Source: Akkermansia muciniphila
GTDB lineage: Bacteria; Verrucomicrobiota; Verrucomicrobiia; Verrucomicrobiales; V1-33
Assembly: GCA_943331195.2 (NCBI GenBank)
Contig: CALQKQ020000246.1
Coordinates: 1-5,969, forward strand
Reading direction: 5' to 3'
DNA length: 5,969 nt
A program made the translations under genes and the position numbers. This document shows positions 1 to 5,841 of the stretch, piece after piece (position 1 is the stretch's first letter; every line of letters begins with the position of its first letter). The notes beneath the pieces were generated by a model that had not been told where the DNA came from, did no database searches, and saw only the letters and a list, made by a program, of their open reading frames with translations.

Positions 1-64
1 CCTCCGGCATCATGCTGGGCTGCCTCCCATGATGCTGGGCCGCCTCCGGCATCGCTGCCGGGCG
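1..64. repeat. Three imperfect tandem repeats of 20-22 bp, each with hairpin potential
   Basis: Three units lie head to tail at 1-22, 23-42 and 43-64. Each begins CCTCC and contains a variant of GCATCATGCTGGGC. The third unit holds a clear inverted repeat, CCGGCA-TCGC-TGCCGG (46-61). The first can form a similar stem with one G-T pair (CCGGCA/TGCTGG), and the second a shorter one (CCCA/TGGG). The changes partly preserve pairing, as in REP-like elements of bacterial intergenic regions. The window begins inside or at the edge of the array, so its length is unknown. The units abut with no spacers, so this is not a CRISPR array. Function is unknown; REP-like element is an inference. Confidence 0.55.
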
Positions 65-256
65 TGTCCACCGGACCCGATTTTGCGGGGGATTTTGAGG
101 GCGGAAGGGACTCGCCTAACACGTGAGCTTAGGGAGGTCAGAGAAGACGGCTGATGCCCCGTCGGAGGGGTGGAAAGCGCCCCATGGGCGGGTTTCAGCT
201 TTCGGTTTTAGGGTTACCCAGGAGGGTTACCCAGGAGACTTAAATGCTGGGAGAAC
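65..256. other. Gene-free region with nested inverted repeats, downstream of the SMP-30-like gene
   Basis: No frame here looks coding in the style of the neighbouring genes. The stretch 150-199 is bracketed by GCTGA (150-154) and TCAGC (195-199). Inside it lie CCCC...GGGG (157-160/167-170) and a small hairpin, CGCCC-CAT-GGGCG (178-190). Together they could fold as one compact structure of about 50 nt. No run of T follows on either strand, so I do not call an intrinsic terminator, although the end of the upstream transcript must lie near here. It may be a remnant of a repeat family related to the array at the left edge. Confidence 0.35.
211..236. repeat. Perfect 13-bp tandem duplication
   Basis: GGGTTACCCAGGA occurs twice with no gap, at 211-223 and 224-236, ending 20 bases beyond the stop codon of the SMP-30-like gene. 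Each copy contains the 9-bp dyad GGGT-T-ACCC (211-219 and 224-232). It could be a slippage duplication or a pair of binding sites. Nothing else in the window matches it by eye. Confidence 0.7.
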
Positions 257-1264
257 TTAGGGTTTGAGTCTGATGCGGCAGAGCCAGGCGTCGGCGCAGA
301 TGTAGAGGAATTCCTGGTGGGGGCCTCCGAAGCAGCAATTGCCGGTGGCGGCGAAGGTTTCGAGGCGGCCGAGAAGTTTTCCTTGGGGGGACATGATGTG
401 GACGCCGCCGGGGCCGGTGGCCCAGAGGTTGCCTTGGGGGTCGACTTTGATGCCGTCGGGGAGGCCTTTGTATTTTCCGCTTTGGGCCATGGGGGTGACG
501 TCGGCGAAGACGCGGCCGGGGCCGAGGGTGCCGCTGGGGAGGAGGGGGTAGGCCATCCAGAGGGCGGCCTTGGGGTCGGACTGGGCGACGTAGAGGGTTT
601 TTTCGTCGGGGGAGAGGGCGACGCCGTTGGGGAAGGGGAGGTCCTTGGTGAGGAGGGAGACCTGGCCGTCGGGGGCGAGGCGGTAGACGCCGTTCCAGGG
701 GATTTCGCGGGTGTCCTGATCAGAGGGGCCTTTGGGGAGGCCGTAGGGGGGATCGGTGAAGTAGATGATGCCGTCGCGGTCTTGGCAGGCGTCGTTGGGG
801 CTATTGTAGCGCTGGCCTTGGAAGTTGTCGGTGAGGGTGCGTTTTCCGCCGCCGGGGCCGAGGAGGGAGAGGCGGCGGTCGCCGTGTTCGCAGGAGATGA
901 GGCGGCCTTGGGGGTCGATGAGGAGGCCGTTGGAGCCGGATTCGCGGCTGTAGGGGAGGGGGCCGGTGTAGCCGGAGGGTTTGAGGTAGGGAGTGAGGCC
1001 TTGGCCTTCTTTCCATTGGTAGACGGTGTTTTGGGGGACGTCGGAGAAGAGGAGGGCGTCAAGGGCGGGGGACCAGACGGGGCCTTCGGACCAGTCGAGG
1101 CCGGAGGCGAGGACTTCGATGGAGGCACCGGGGGGGACTAGGGCGTCGAGGGCGGGGTCGAGGCGGATGATTTGGCCCAAGGTGGGGCGCGGGGTGGGGT
1201 CGTCGGCGCGGGCGAGGGCGGGGGCGGCGAGGAGGGAGAGGACGAGCAGGAGGGCGGGGTGCAT
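257..1264 (-). CDS. Exported SMP-30/gluconolactonase/LRE-family protein
   Basis: This 335-residue protein belongs to the SMP-30/gluconolactonase beta-propeller family, metal-dependent enzymes that mostly hydrolyse sugar lactones. Residues 1-20 form a signal peptide (hydrophobic core LLLVLSLLAAPALA, likely cleavage after ALARA), so it should act in the periplasm or outside. Family landmarks are in order: EGPVW at 60-64 (E60 metal ligand), NSPND at 154-158 (N157), FPNGVALSPD at 211-220 and LPDGIKVD at 268-275 (D270). These match the Glu, Asn and Asp ligands of characterised members. There are six cysteines (125, 160, 310, 311, 323, 329), four of them near the C-terminus, which could form disulfides after export. 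It is the last gene of the unit and starts 14 bases after the M20 gene's stop, with a C-rich leader and no Shine-Dalgarno. The fold is clear; the substrate cannot be read from sequence. Confidence 0.9.
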   Translation of the reverse strand: MHPALLLVLSLLAAPALARADDPTPRPTLGQIIRLDPALDALVPPGASIEVLASGLDWSEGPVWSPALDALLFSDVPQNTVYQWKEGQGLTPYLKPSGYTGPLPYSRESGSNGLLIDPQGRLISCEHGDRRLSLLGPGGGKRTLTDNFQGQRYNSPNDACQDRDGIIYFTDPPYGLPKGPSDQDTREIPWNGVYRLAPDGQVSLLTKDLPFPNGVALSPDEKTLYVAQSDPKAALWMAYPLLPSGTLGPGRVFADVTPMAQSGKYKGLPDGIKVDPQGNLWATGPGGVHIMSPQGKLLGRLETFAATGNCCFGGPHQEFLYICADAWLCRIRLKP

Positions 1265-1278
1265 GAGGACCGGGGGTT

Positions 1279-2427
1279 TTAGGGCTGAATGCCTTCAAGG
1301 AAGGTGCGGTAGAAGGCGACGCCGCGCTCGAGTTCTTCGAGGGAGACCCATTCGTCGGCGGTGTGGGCTTGGGCGATGGAGCCGGGTCCGGCGGCGACGG
1401 CGGGGATGCCGACGGCGGCGAGCCAGGCGGCGTCGCAGAACCAGGGGGCGCCGGCGAGGCCGGAGCCGCAGGCGGCGAGTTGTTGGACGAGGGGGTGATC
1501 GGAGGGGGTGTCGAGGGGGGCGCAGATGGCGTCTTTGCTGGGGAGGAGGACGGCGTCGGGGGCGAATTCGCGGAGGAAGTCTTGGAGGAGGTTGAGGATG
1601 CCGACGTGGTGGACGGCGGGGGTGAAGCGGATGTCGAGTTGGATGGAGCAGGCGTCGGGGACGATGTTGGCGCGGGTGCCGCCTTGGATCATGCCGAGGT
1701 TGAGGGTGCTGTCGCCGAGGACGGGGTGGCGGAAGGCGGGGTCGGTGAGGCGGGGGAGGAATTCGCGGTAGAGGGCGGCGATGAGATCCTGCATTTTGAG
1801 GATGGCATTTTCGCCGAGTTCGGGGCGGGCACCGTGGGCGGCGCGGCCGGTGGTGGAGAGGCGGCACCAGTAGGAGCCTTTGTGGGTGTGGACCACGGCG
1901 CACTCGGTGGGTTCGCCGACGAGGGCGAAGTCGTAGTCGGCGGCGTATTTGGCGGCGAAGTCGCGGGAGCCCCATTGGCCGGTTTCTTCGCCCATGAAGC
2001 CTGCGAAGGTGATTTCGGCGCCGAGTTCGGGGAGGCGGGGGCCGATTTCTTGGAGGGCGGCGAGCATGGCGGCGAGGGTGCCTTTGGTGTCGCAGGCGCC
2101 GCGGCCGTAGAGGCGGTTTTGGCGGATGTCGCCGCCGAAGGGGTCGATGGTCATGCCGGCGACGCTGACGGTGTCGGTGTGGGGGGCGAGGAGGAGGCGT
2201 GGTTTGGGGCGGCCGGAGGGGGAGGGGCGGGAGGGGAAGTGGGCGATGACGTTGGGGCGGCCGGGGAGGACGTCTTCGTAGCGGACGGAGGCACCGAGTT
2301 GGGCGAGGAAGGAGCCGATGAATTCGGCGCAGGCTTTTTCTCCGGTGAAGGGGGTGCCGGGATCGCCGTCGGGGTTGACGCTGGGGATGGCGATGAGGTC
2401 GCGGCAGAGGGAGATGACGGGGGACAT
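1279..2427 (-). CDS. argE: M20-family metallohydrolase, ArgE-type (acetylornithine deacetylase-like)
   Basis: This 382-residue cytoplasmic di-zinc amidohydrolase of the M20 family is close in length to E. coli ArgE (383). Visible motifs: APHTDTV at 81-87 (H83 zinc ligand, D85), GRGACDTKG at 108-116 (D113 bridging ligand), GEETGQWGS at 146-154 (E147 general base, E148 ligand), GEPTE at 171-175 (E172 ligand) and GPGSIAQAHTADEWV at 347-361 (H355 ligand). The insert dimerisation domain is marked by GRAAHGARP (194-202). The GPGSI-QAH-DE pattern near the C-terminus is typical of ArgE and favours N-acetylornithine over DapE substrates. No other arginine gene is nearby, so another N-acyl amino acid remains possible. 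All active-site residues are present. It begins 29 bases after purK stops, with no Shine-Dalgarno (CTCCCCCTTCC before ATG). Confidence 0.85.
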   Translation of the reverse strand: MSPVISLCRDLIAIPSVNPDGDPGTPFTGEKACAEFIGSFLAQLGASVRYEDVLPGRPNVIAHFPSRPSPSGRPKPRLLLAPHTDTVSVAGMTIDPFGGDIRQNRLYGRGACDTKGTLAAMLAALQEIGPRLPELGAEITFAGFMGEETGQWGSRDFAAKYAADYDFALVGEPTECAVVHTHKGSYWCRLSTTGRAAHGARPELGENAILKMQDLIAALYREFLPRLTDPAFRHPVLGDSTLNLGMIQGGTRANIVPDACSIQLDIRFTPAVHHVGILNLLQDFLREFAPDAVLLPSKDAICAPLDTPSDHPLVQQLAACGSGLAGAPWFCDAAWLAAVGIPAVAAGPGSIAQAHTADEWVSLEELERGVAFYRTFLEGIQP

Positions 2428-2456
2428 GGAAGGGGGAGCCGGAGGTGGGGCGCGGG

Positions 2457-3620
2457 TCAGGGGCGGGGTGCGGGCTGGAGGGCGGCCTGGAGTTGGCGGG
2501 CCTCGGCGAGGGCTTGGTCGACGGAGTCGGCGAGGACGGTGAAGTGGCCCATTTTGCGGCCGGGGAGGGCGCGGCGTTTGCCGTAGAGGTGGAGGCGGGC
2601 GCGGGGGTGCTGGAGGAGGGGGGTCCAGTCGGGGGCTTGGTCGGGGGCGGGCCAGAGGTCGCCGAGGAGGTTGACCATGGCGGCTGGGGTGTGTTGGCGG
2701 GGGTCGGCGAGGGGGAGGCCGGTGATGGCGCGGAGTTGTTGTTCGAATTGGTTGCTCAGGCAGGAGTCGAGGGTGTGGTGGCCGGAGTTGTGGGGGCGGG
2801 GGGCGATTTCGTTGACGAGGAGGAGGTCGTCGCTGGTGAGGAAGAATTCGACGGCGAGGGTGCCGGTGTAGTCGAGGGCGGCGGCGATTTTTTCGGTGAG
2901 GGCGGTGGCTTGGGCGGCGACAGCGGGGGAGATGCGGGCGGGGGAGAGGGAGAGGTCGAGGAGGTGGTGGGCGTGTTGGTTTTCCGTGGGGGGGAAGGCG
3001 GCGAAGGAGCCGTCGAGGGCGCGGGCGGCGACGACGCTGATTTCTTTAACGAAGGGGATCCACTGTTCGAGGACGCCGCGGGGGGCGGCGAGGTGTTGCC
3101 AGACGAGGGCGGGGTCTTCGCCGCCGGTGAGTTTTTGTTGGCCTTTGCCGTCATAGCCGAAGTCGGCGGTTTTGAGGACGCAGGGGGTGCCTAAGGCGGC
3201 GATGGCGGCGGCGAGTTCGGCGGGGTTTTTGACGATGTGGAAGGGGGCGTGGGGGACGCCGAGGTCGCGGAGGAAGGATTTTTCGCGTTCGCGGTTTTGG
3301 CAGGTTTCGAGGGCGCGGCGGCCTGGGCGGACGGGTTTGAGGGATTCGAAGGAGGCGAGGAGGTCGCTGGGGAGGTTTTCGAATTCCATGGTGATGAGGT
3401 CGACATCGCGGAGGAATTGGAGGCGGACGTGGTCGTCGAAGTAGGTGGCGTTGATTTCGAGGTCGGCGAGTTGGCCGGCGGGGCTGCCGTGGGGTTCGTT
3501 GGTGTAGACGGCGACGCGGTAGCCGGCGCGTTGGGCTTCGCGGGCGAGCATGCGGCCGAGTTGGCCGCCGCCGAGGATGCCGATGGTGCGACCGGGAAGG
3601 AAGATGGGGGCGGGTTTCAT
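2457..3620 (-). CDS. purK: PurK, N5-carboxyaminoimidazole ribonucleotide synthase
   Basis: PurK uses ATP and bicarbonate to carboxylate 5-aminoimidazole ribonucleotide to N5-CAIR in de novo purine synthesis, and hands the product to PurE. The protein has the ATP-grasp layout: GILGGGQLGRM (14-24) in the N-terminal domain, LKTADFGYDGKGQ (149-161) as the ATP-binding strand and glycine loop, EQWIPFVKEISV (185-196), E258 in VEFF, and NEIAPRPHNSGH (270-281) with metal and substrate residues. YGK (346-348) and GRKMGH (354-359) are in the C-terminal domain. I chose the ATG at 3620 (387 residues) because it overlaps the purE stop as ATGA and the protein begins just before the first conserved strand. 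The frame stays open upstream to an ATG at 3683, but that would add 21 residues of Pro/His-rich sequence translated from purE. The tight coupling fits equal production of both enzymes. Confidence 0.96.
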   Translation of the reverse strand: MKPAPIFLPGRTIGILGGGQLGRMLAREAQRAGYRVAVYTNEPHGSPAGQLADLEINATYFDDHVRLQFLRDVDLITMEFENLPSDLLASFESLKPVRPGRRALETCQNREREKSFLRDLGVPHAPFHIVKNPAELAAAIAALGTPCVLKTADFGYDGKGQQKLTGGEDPALVWQHLAAPRGVLEQWIPFVKEISVVAARALDGSFAAFPPTENQHAHHLLDLSLSPARISPAVAAQATALTEKIAAALDYTGTLAVEFFLTSDDLLLVNEIAPRPHNSGHHTLDSCLSNQFEQQLRAITGLPLADPRQHTPAAMVNLLGDLWPAPDQAPDWTPLLQHPRARLHLYGKRRALPGRKMGHFTVLADSVDQALAEARQLQAALQPAPRP

Positions 3621-4144
3621 GGGGGCAGCTGGTCCTGAGTGGCGAGGACTTGGGCGGTCTGGGTGGTGCGGAAGGTGAGCCAAGCGGCGGCGATGGTGGG
3701 GTCGCTGAGGGCGAGGAGGGAGGCGGCGAAGAGGGCGGCGTTGGTGGCACCGGCTTTGCCGATGGCGAAGGTGGCGACGGGGACGCCGCCGGGCATTTGG
3801 ACGATGCTGAGGAGGGAGTCGATGCCTTTGAGGGCTTTGGATTCGACGGGGACGCCGAGGACGGGGAGGGTGGTCATGCTGGCGGTCATGCCGGGGAGGT
3901 GGGCGGCGCCGCCGGCACCGGCGATGATGACTTGGAGGCCGCGGGGGGCGGCGGATTTGGCGTAGTCGACGAGGAGGTCTGGGGTGCGGTGGGCGCTGAC
4001 GACGCGGGTTTCGTAGGGGATGTGGAGTTTTTGGAGGATGAAGGCGGCGTGTTGGAGGGTTTCCCAGTCGGAGATGCTGCCCATGATGATGCCGACGCGA
4101 GGGGCCTGAGGAGGAGGGGTGCTGGAGGGTTGCGGGTCGGGCAT
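3617..4144 (-). CDS. purE: PurE, N5-carboxyaminoimidazole ribonucleotide mutase (class I)
   Basis: PurE moves the carboxylate of N5-CAIR from N5 to C4, giving CAIR, the step after PurK. The 175-residue protein shows the full class I signature: MGSISDW at 21-27 (S23 and D26 align with E. coli S16 and D19), SAHRTP at 50-55 (H52 and R53 align with the catalytic H45 and R46), GAGGAAHLPGM at 76-86, LGVPVESKALKG at 96-107, LLSIVQMPGGVPVAT at 111-125 and GKAGATNAA at 129-137. The first 15 residues are a Pro/Ser-rich tail that may be disordered. The adjacent purK confirms the two-enzyme bacterial route over the single-step class II carboxylase. Its stop shares ATGA with the purK start. It begins 15 bases after the DUF4126 gene stops and has no Shine-Dalgarno. 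Confidence 0.97.
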   Translation of the reverse strand: MPDPQPSSTPPPQAPRVGIIMGSISDWETLQHAAFILQKLHIPYETRVVSAHRTPDLLVDYAKSAAPRGLQVIIAGAGGAAHLPGMTASMTTLPVLGVPVESKALKGIDSLLSIVQMPGGVPVATFAIGKAGATNAALFAASLLALSDPTIAAAWLTFRTTQTAQVLATQDQLPP

Positions 4145-4159
4145 GGTAGGGGATGTGCG

Positions 4160-5206
4160 TCAGGGCGGGGGCTGCTGCAAGCGGGGAGCGGGGGGGAGGT
4201 CGCGGCCGAGGCGGGCTTGGAGGTCGCGGAGGAGGGCGGCGAGGAGGTCGGAGGCGGGGAGGGGGAAGCGGAAGGTGAGGAGGAGGCGGTCTTCGGGGCG
4301 TTGGATGATGAGGTTGGCGCTGAGGAAGGTGTTTTCTTGGCGGAGTTGGGCGCCGGCGAGGGAGATGCGGAGGCTGCGGGGGCGGAAGCGGTGGCGGAAG
4401 AGGAAGCAGAGGGAGCCGGGGTGATCTTGGGGGGCGAGGAGGGTGCCGCAGCGGTGGGGGAGGAGGCCGGGGAGGCCTTGGGAGGAGCCGCTGAGGCAGG
4501 GGACGGCCCAGGCGGGGGAGGAGGAGGGGCCGAAGAGGGCGGCAAGTTGGCTGGCCTCACCGGGGGCGAGGACGGCTGGAGGGGTGGCCTTGAAGGGGGC
4601 GGGGGCGGTGCCGAAGTATTTTTTCCAGAGGAGGAGGAGGTTGGCGAAGATGAGGCGGAGGAGGCGGGGGAGGAAATACCAGGTGGCGAGGAGGAGGGCG
4701 AAGCAGGCGGCGGCGCCGGTGACGGGGGCGCGGAGGAGCCAGAGGAGAAGGGTGGCGACGGCGGCGTCTTCTGCTAGGCTGGCGAGGGAGTTGGTGAAGG
4801 GTTCTGGGGAGGCGTTGAGGAGGAGGCGGATGCCGGATTTGGTGAGGTGGGCGGCGAGGGCGACGAGGAAGGCGGCGGCGGCGATCCAGGGAGTGGCGTA
4901 GGGGGAGAGGGGGGCACCGTCGAGGATGATGAGGGCGAGGGCGGTGGCTCCGACGGGGCGGACGAGGGTGTGGAGGGCGTCCCAGAGGCTGTCGAACCAG
5001 GGGATTTTATCGAGGATGAATTCGATGAGGAAGAGGAGGAGAGCGGTGCCGAGGAGGGCGGGGTGGGCGAGGGGGGCGAGGGCGGGAGCGAGGTCGGGGT
5101 GGATCCAGCCTTGGCGCAGGGAGAGGCTGAGGAGGAAGGTGGCGAGGTAGAGGTTGATGCCGGAGAGGAAGGCGAGGCCGAGGATGAGGCAGAGGAGAGA
5201 GAGCAT
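4160..5206 (-). CDS. DUF4126-domain membrane protein with a long C-terminal extension
   Basis: A predicted inner-membrane protein of unknown function, 348 residues from the chosen start. The N-terminal part matches what I recall of DUF4126: LAFLSGINLYLATFLLSLSL (11-30), EFILDKIPWFDSLWDALHT (62-80) with RPVGATALA (83-91), and a KSGIRLLLNASPEPFTNSL stretch (123-141) followed by AEDAAV (145-150). Hydrophobic segments lie near 2-30, 49-66, 84-97, 105-121, 147-160 and 163-195. After WKKYFG (194-199) comes about 145 residues of soluble-looking sequence outside the core, with alternating beta-like stretches around 254-313 and a short helix at 319-333. The frame is open to ATGs at 5266 and 5281. I prefer 5206 because it puts the first membrane segment at the N-terminus and leaves room for a promoter behind the terminator at 5293-5323. 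It is the first gene of the unit with purE and purK; its role there is unknown. Confidence 0.82.
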   Translation of the reverse strand: MLSLLCLILGLAFLSGINLYLATFLLSLSLRQGWIHPDLAPALAPLAHPALLGTALLLFLIEFILDKIPWFDSLWDALHTLVRPVGATALALIILDGAPLSPYATPWIAAAAFLVALAAHLTKSGIRLLLNASPEPFTNSLASLAEDAAVATLLLWLLRAPVTGAAACFALLLATWYFLPRLLRLIFANLLLLWKKYFGTAPAPFKATPPAVLAPGEASQLAALFGPSSSPAWAVPCLSGSSQGLPGLLPHRCGTLLAPQDHPGSLCFLFRHRFRPRSLRISLAGAQLRQENTFLSANLIIQRPEDRLLLTFRFPLPASDLLAALLRDLQARLGRDLPPAPRLQQPPP

Positions 5207-5292
5207 GGCGGGCGGGGTGGGAAGGAGAACGTGCCGTGGAGGAGCGCGGCTGGGGTTACAAAGCATGGGGGAATTTGCCATGGGATGCGGGG
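5207..5292 (-). promoter_or_regulatory. Probable promoter region of the DUF4126-purE-purK-M20-SMP30 unit
   Basis: The upstream gene ends in a strong terminator just to the right, and the next four gaps downstream are too short to hold a typical promoter, so transcription of the unit should begin here. Read on the minus strand, the only AT-richer patches are GGCAAATT and TGCTTTGTAAC, around 5262-5281. ATGGCA and TGTAAC could serve as weak -35 and -10 boxes, but the spacing (about 15) and match are poor. The location is inferred from context; no box is claimed. Confidence 0.3.
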
Positions 5293-5323
5293 AAAAAAAA
5301 ACCGCCCACCCCGGGGTGAGCGG
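5293..5323 (-). terminator. Intrinsic terminator of the glycine-zipper lipoprotein gene
   Basis: On the minus strand a stem of nine base pairs (CCGCTCACC with GGTGGGCGG, one G-T pair) closes a CCGG tetraloop at 5302-5323. Nine consecutive T (5301-5293) follow directly. It begins 29 bases beyond the TAG of the lipoprotein gene and points the same way. This is a textbook factor-independent terminator, and it separates that gene from the downstream five-gene unit. Confidence 0.93.
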
Positions 5324-5352
5324 GGGGGCGGCAGGGCGCGCGAAGCGAGGGC

Positions 5353-5643
5353 CTAGTAGCCGTAGTAGGGGCGGGGCTGCGGGCGGTTGTAGTTGTTATT
5401 GTAGTTGTTGTAGTTCCGCTGGTCTTGGGAGTTGCCGACGGCGTTGCCGCCGACGGCACCGAGGGCGCCTCCGATGGCGGCACCTTCGAGGCCGCGGCCG
5501 CTTTGGTGGCCAATGATGCCGCCGAGGGCGGCGCCGCCGAGGCCGCCGACGACGGCGCCGGTTTGGGCATTGGGGCCGGAGGCGCAGGAGACGGCGGCGA
5601 GGGCGAGGGCGAGGACGCTGAGTTTGAGGAGTTTGGGTTTCAT
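5353..5643 (-). CDS. Small glycine-zipper lipoprotein with Asn/Tyr-rich tail
   Basis: A 96-residue exported lipoprotein. Residues 1-19 form a lipoprotein signal (MKPKLLK then a Leu/Ala core) ending in the lipobox AVSC, with C20 as the acylated cysteine. Ala and Ser follow rather than Asp, which suits outer-membrane sorting. Residues 29-70 are a run of GxxxG steps (GAVVGGLGGAALGGIIG, then GAAIGGALGAVGGNAVG), the glycine-zipper pattern of membrane-inserting or oligomerising helices in the OmpA/SlyB-like 2TM families. The two stretches are split by a polar turn, HQSGRGLE (46-53), suggesting a hairpin of two helices. The tail from 72 on is rich in Asn, Tyr, Gln and Pro and probably disordered. 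Such proteins are often envelope-stress or cell-surface components, but no specific role can be given. It is a single-gene unit with its own terminator, and its start lacks a Shine-Dalgarno. Confidence 0.88.
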   Translation of the reverse strand: MKPKLLKLSVLALALAAVSCASGPNAQTGAVVGGLGGAALGGIIGHQSGRGLEGAAIGGALGAVGGNAVGNSQDQRNYNNYNNNYNRPQPRPYYGY

Positions 5644-5841
5644 GGGTGTTGGGTGTGGGAGGGTGCGGCGGGCCGCCGGGAGGTGAGACGGCGCTGGGCG
5701 GTTAGGGATTCAATGAATACCGACTTATCCCGGGGCCAGCGCGCCTGCTGAACGAGGGGATCTTGGCATTAGGGAGGTTTTTGACAAAGGAAAAATGGAA
5801 GTGGGGATCAATTACTGCCCGCGCGGGCGAGGTGGAGGGCT
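5644..5841. promoter_or_regulatory. Intergenic leader of the lipoprotein gene with palindromes and a weak promoter candidate
   Basis: About 200 bases with no gene. Read on the minus strand, TTGTCA (5787-5782) followed 16 bases later by CAAGAT (5765-5760) is a possible but poor sigma-70-like promoter, giving a leader of roughly 110 nt. Two dyads lie between it and the start codon: ATTCA-A-TGAAT (5708-5718) and CGGCGG-G-CCGCCG (5666-5678). The latter ends 22 bases before the ATG. They could be operators or leader structures. The palindrome GCCCGCGCGGGC (5817-5828) lies 13 bases beyond the stop of the right-hand gene and could help end its transcript, but no T run follows. The region is visibly less GC-rich than the genes. 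Confidence 0.35.

Noticed and set aside
1..64. CRISPR array
   Set aside because: The units abut without unique spacers and are too short and degenerate.
29..154. Plus-strand open frame of 41 codons starting ATGATG
   Set aside because: Arg-rich and partly made of the tandem repeats; no leader or codon use like the real genes.
214..1128. Minus-strand open frame of 304 codons
   Set aside because: Pro/Ser/Ala-rich translation in another frame of the SMP-30-like gene; no motifs.
317..1141. Plus-strand open frame of 274 codons over the SMP-30-like gene
   Set aside because: Low-complexity Gly/Ala/Val/Glu sequence without domain signals; antisense shadow.
1295..1975. Minus-strand Arg/Pro-rich open frame of 226 codons
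   Set aside because: Out-of-frame reading of the M20 gene, produced by its C-rich codons.
1363..2586. Long plus-strand open frame of 407 codons over the M20 gene
   Set aside because: Gly/Glu/Ala/Val low-complexity translation antisense to a gene with complete catalytic motifs; a composition shadow.
3621..3683. Upstream extension of purK by 21 codons
   Set aside because: It would lie wholly inside purE and add non-conserved sequence; the ATGA start at 3620 matches the family N-terminus.
3650..4777. Long plus-strand open frame of 375 codons over purE and the DUF4126 gene
   Set aside because: Same Gly/Glu-rich shadow, spanning two well-supported genes on the other strand.
5207..5281. Upstream extension of the DUF4126 gene by up to 25 codons
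   Set aside because: The extra residues precede the first membrane segment, look unlike the family, and would leave no space for a promoter after the terminator.
5781..5786. Perfect TTGACA on the plus strand as a -35 box
   Set aside because: No acceptable -10 box follows at 16-19 bases, and it would drive transcription only against the right-hand gene.
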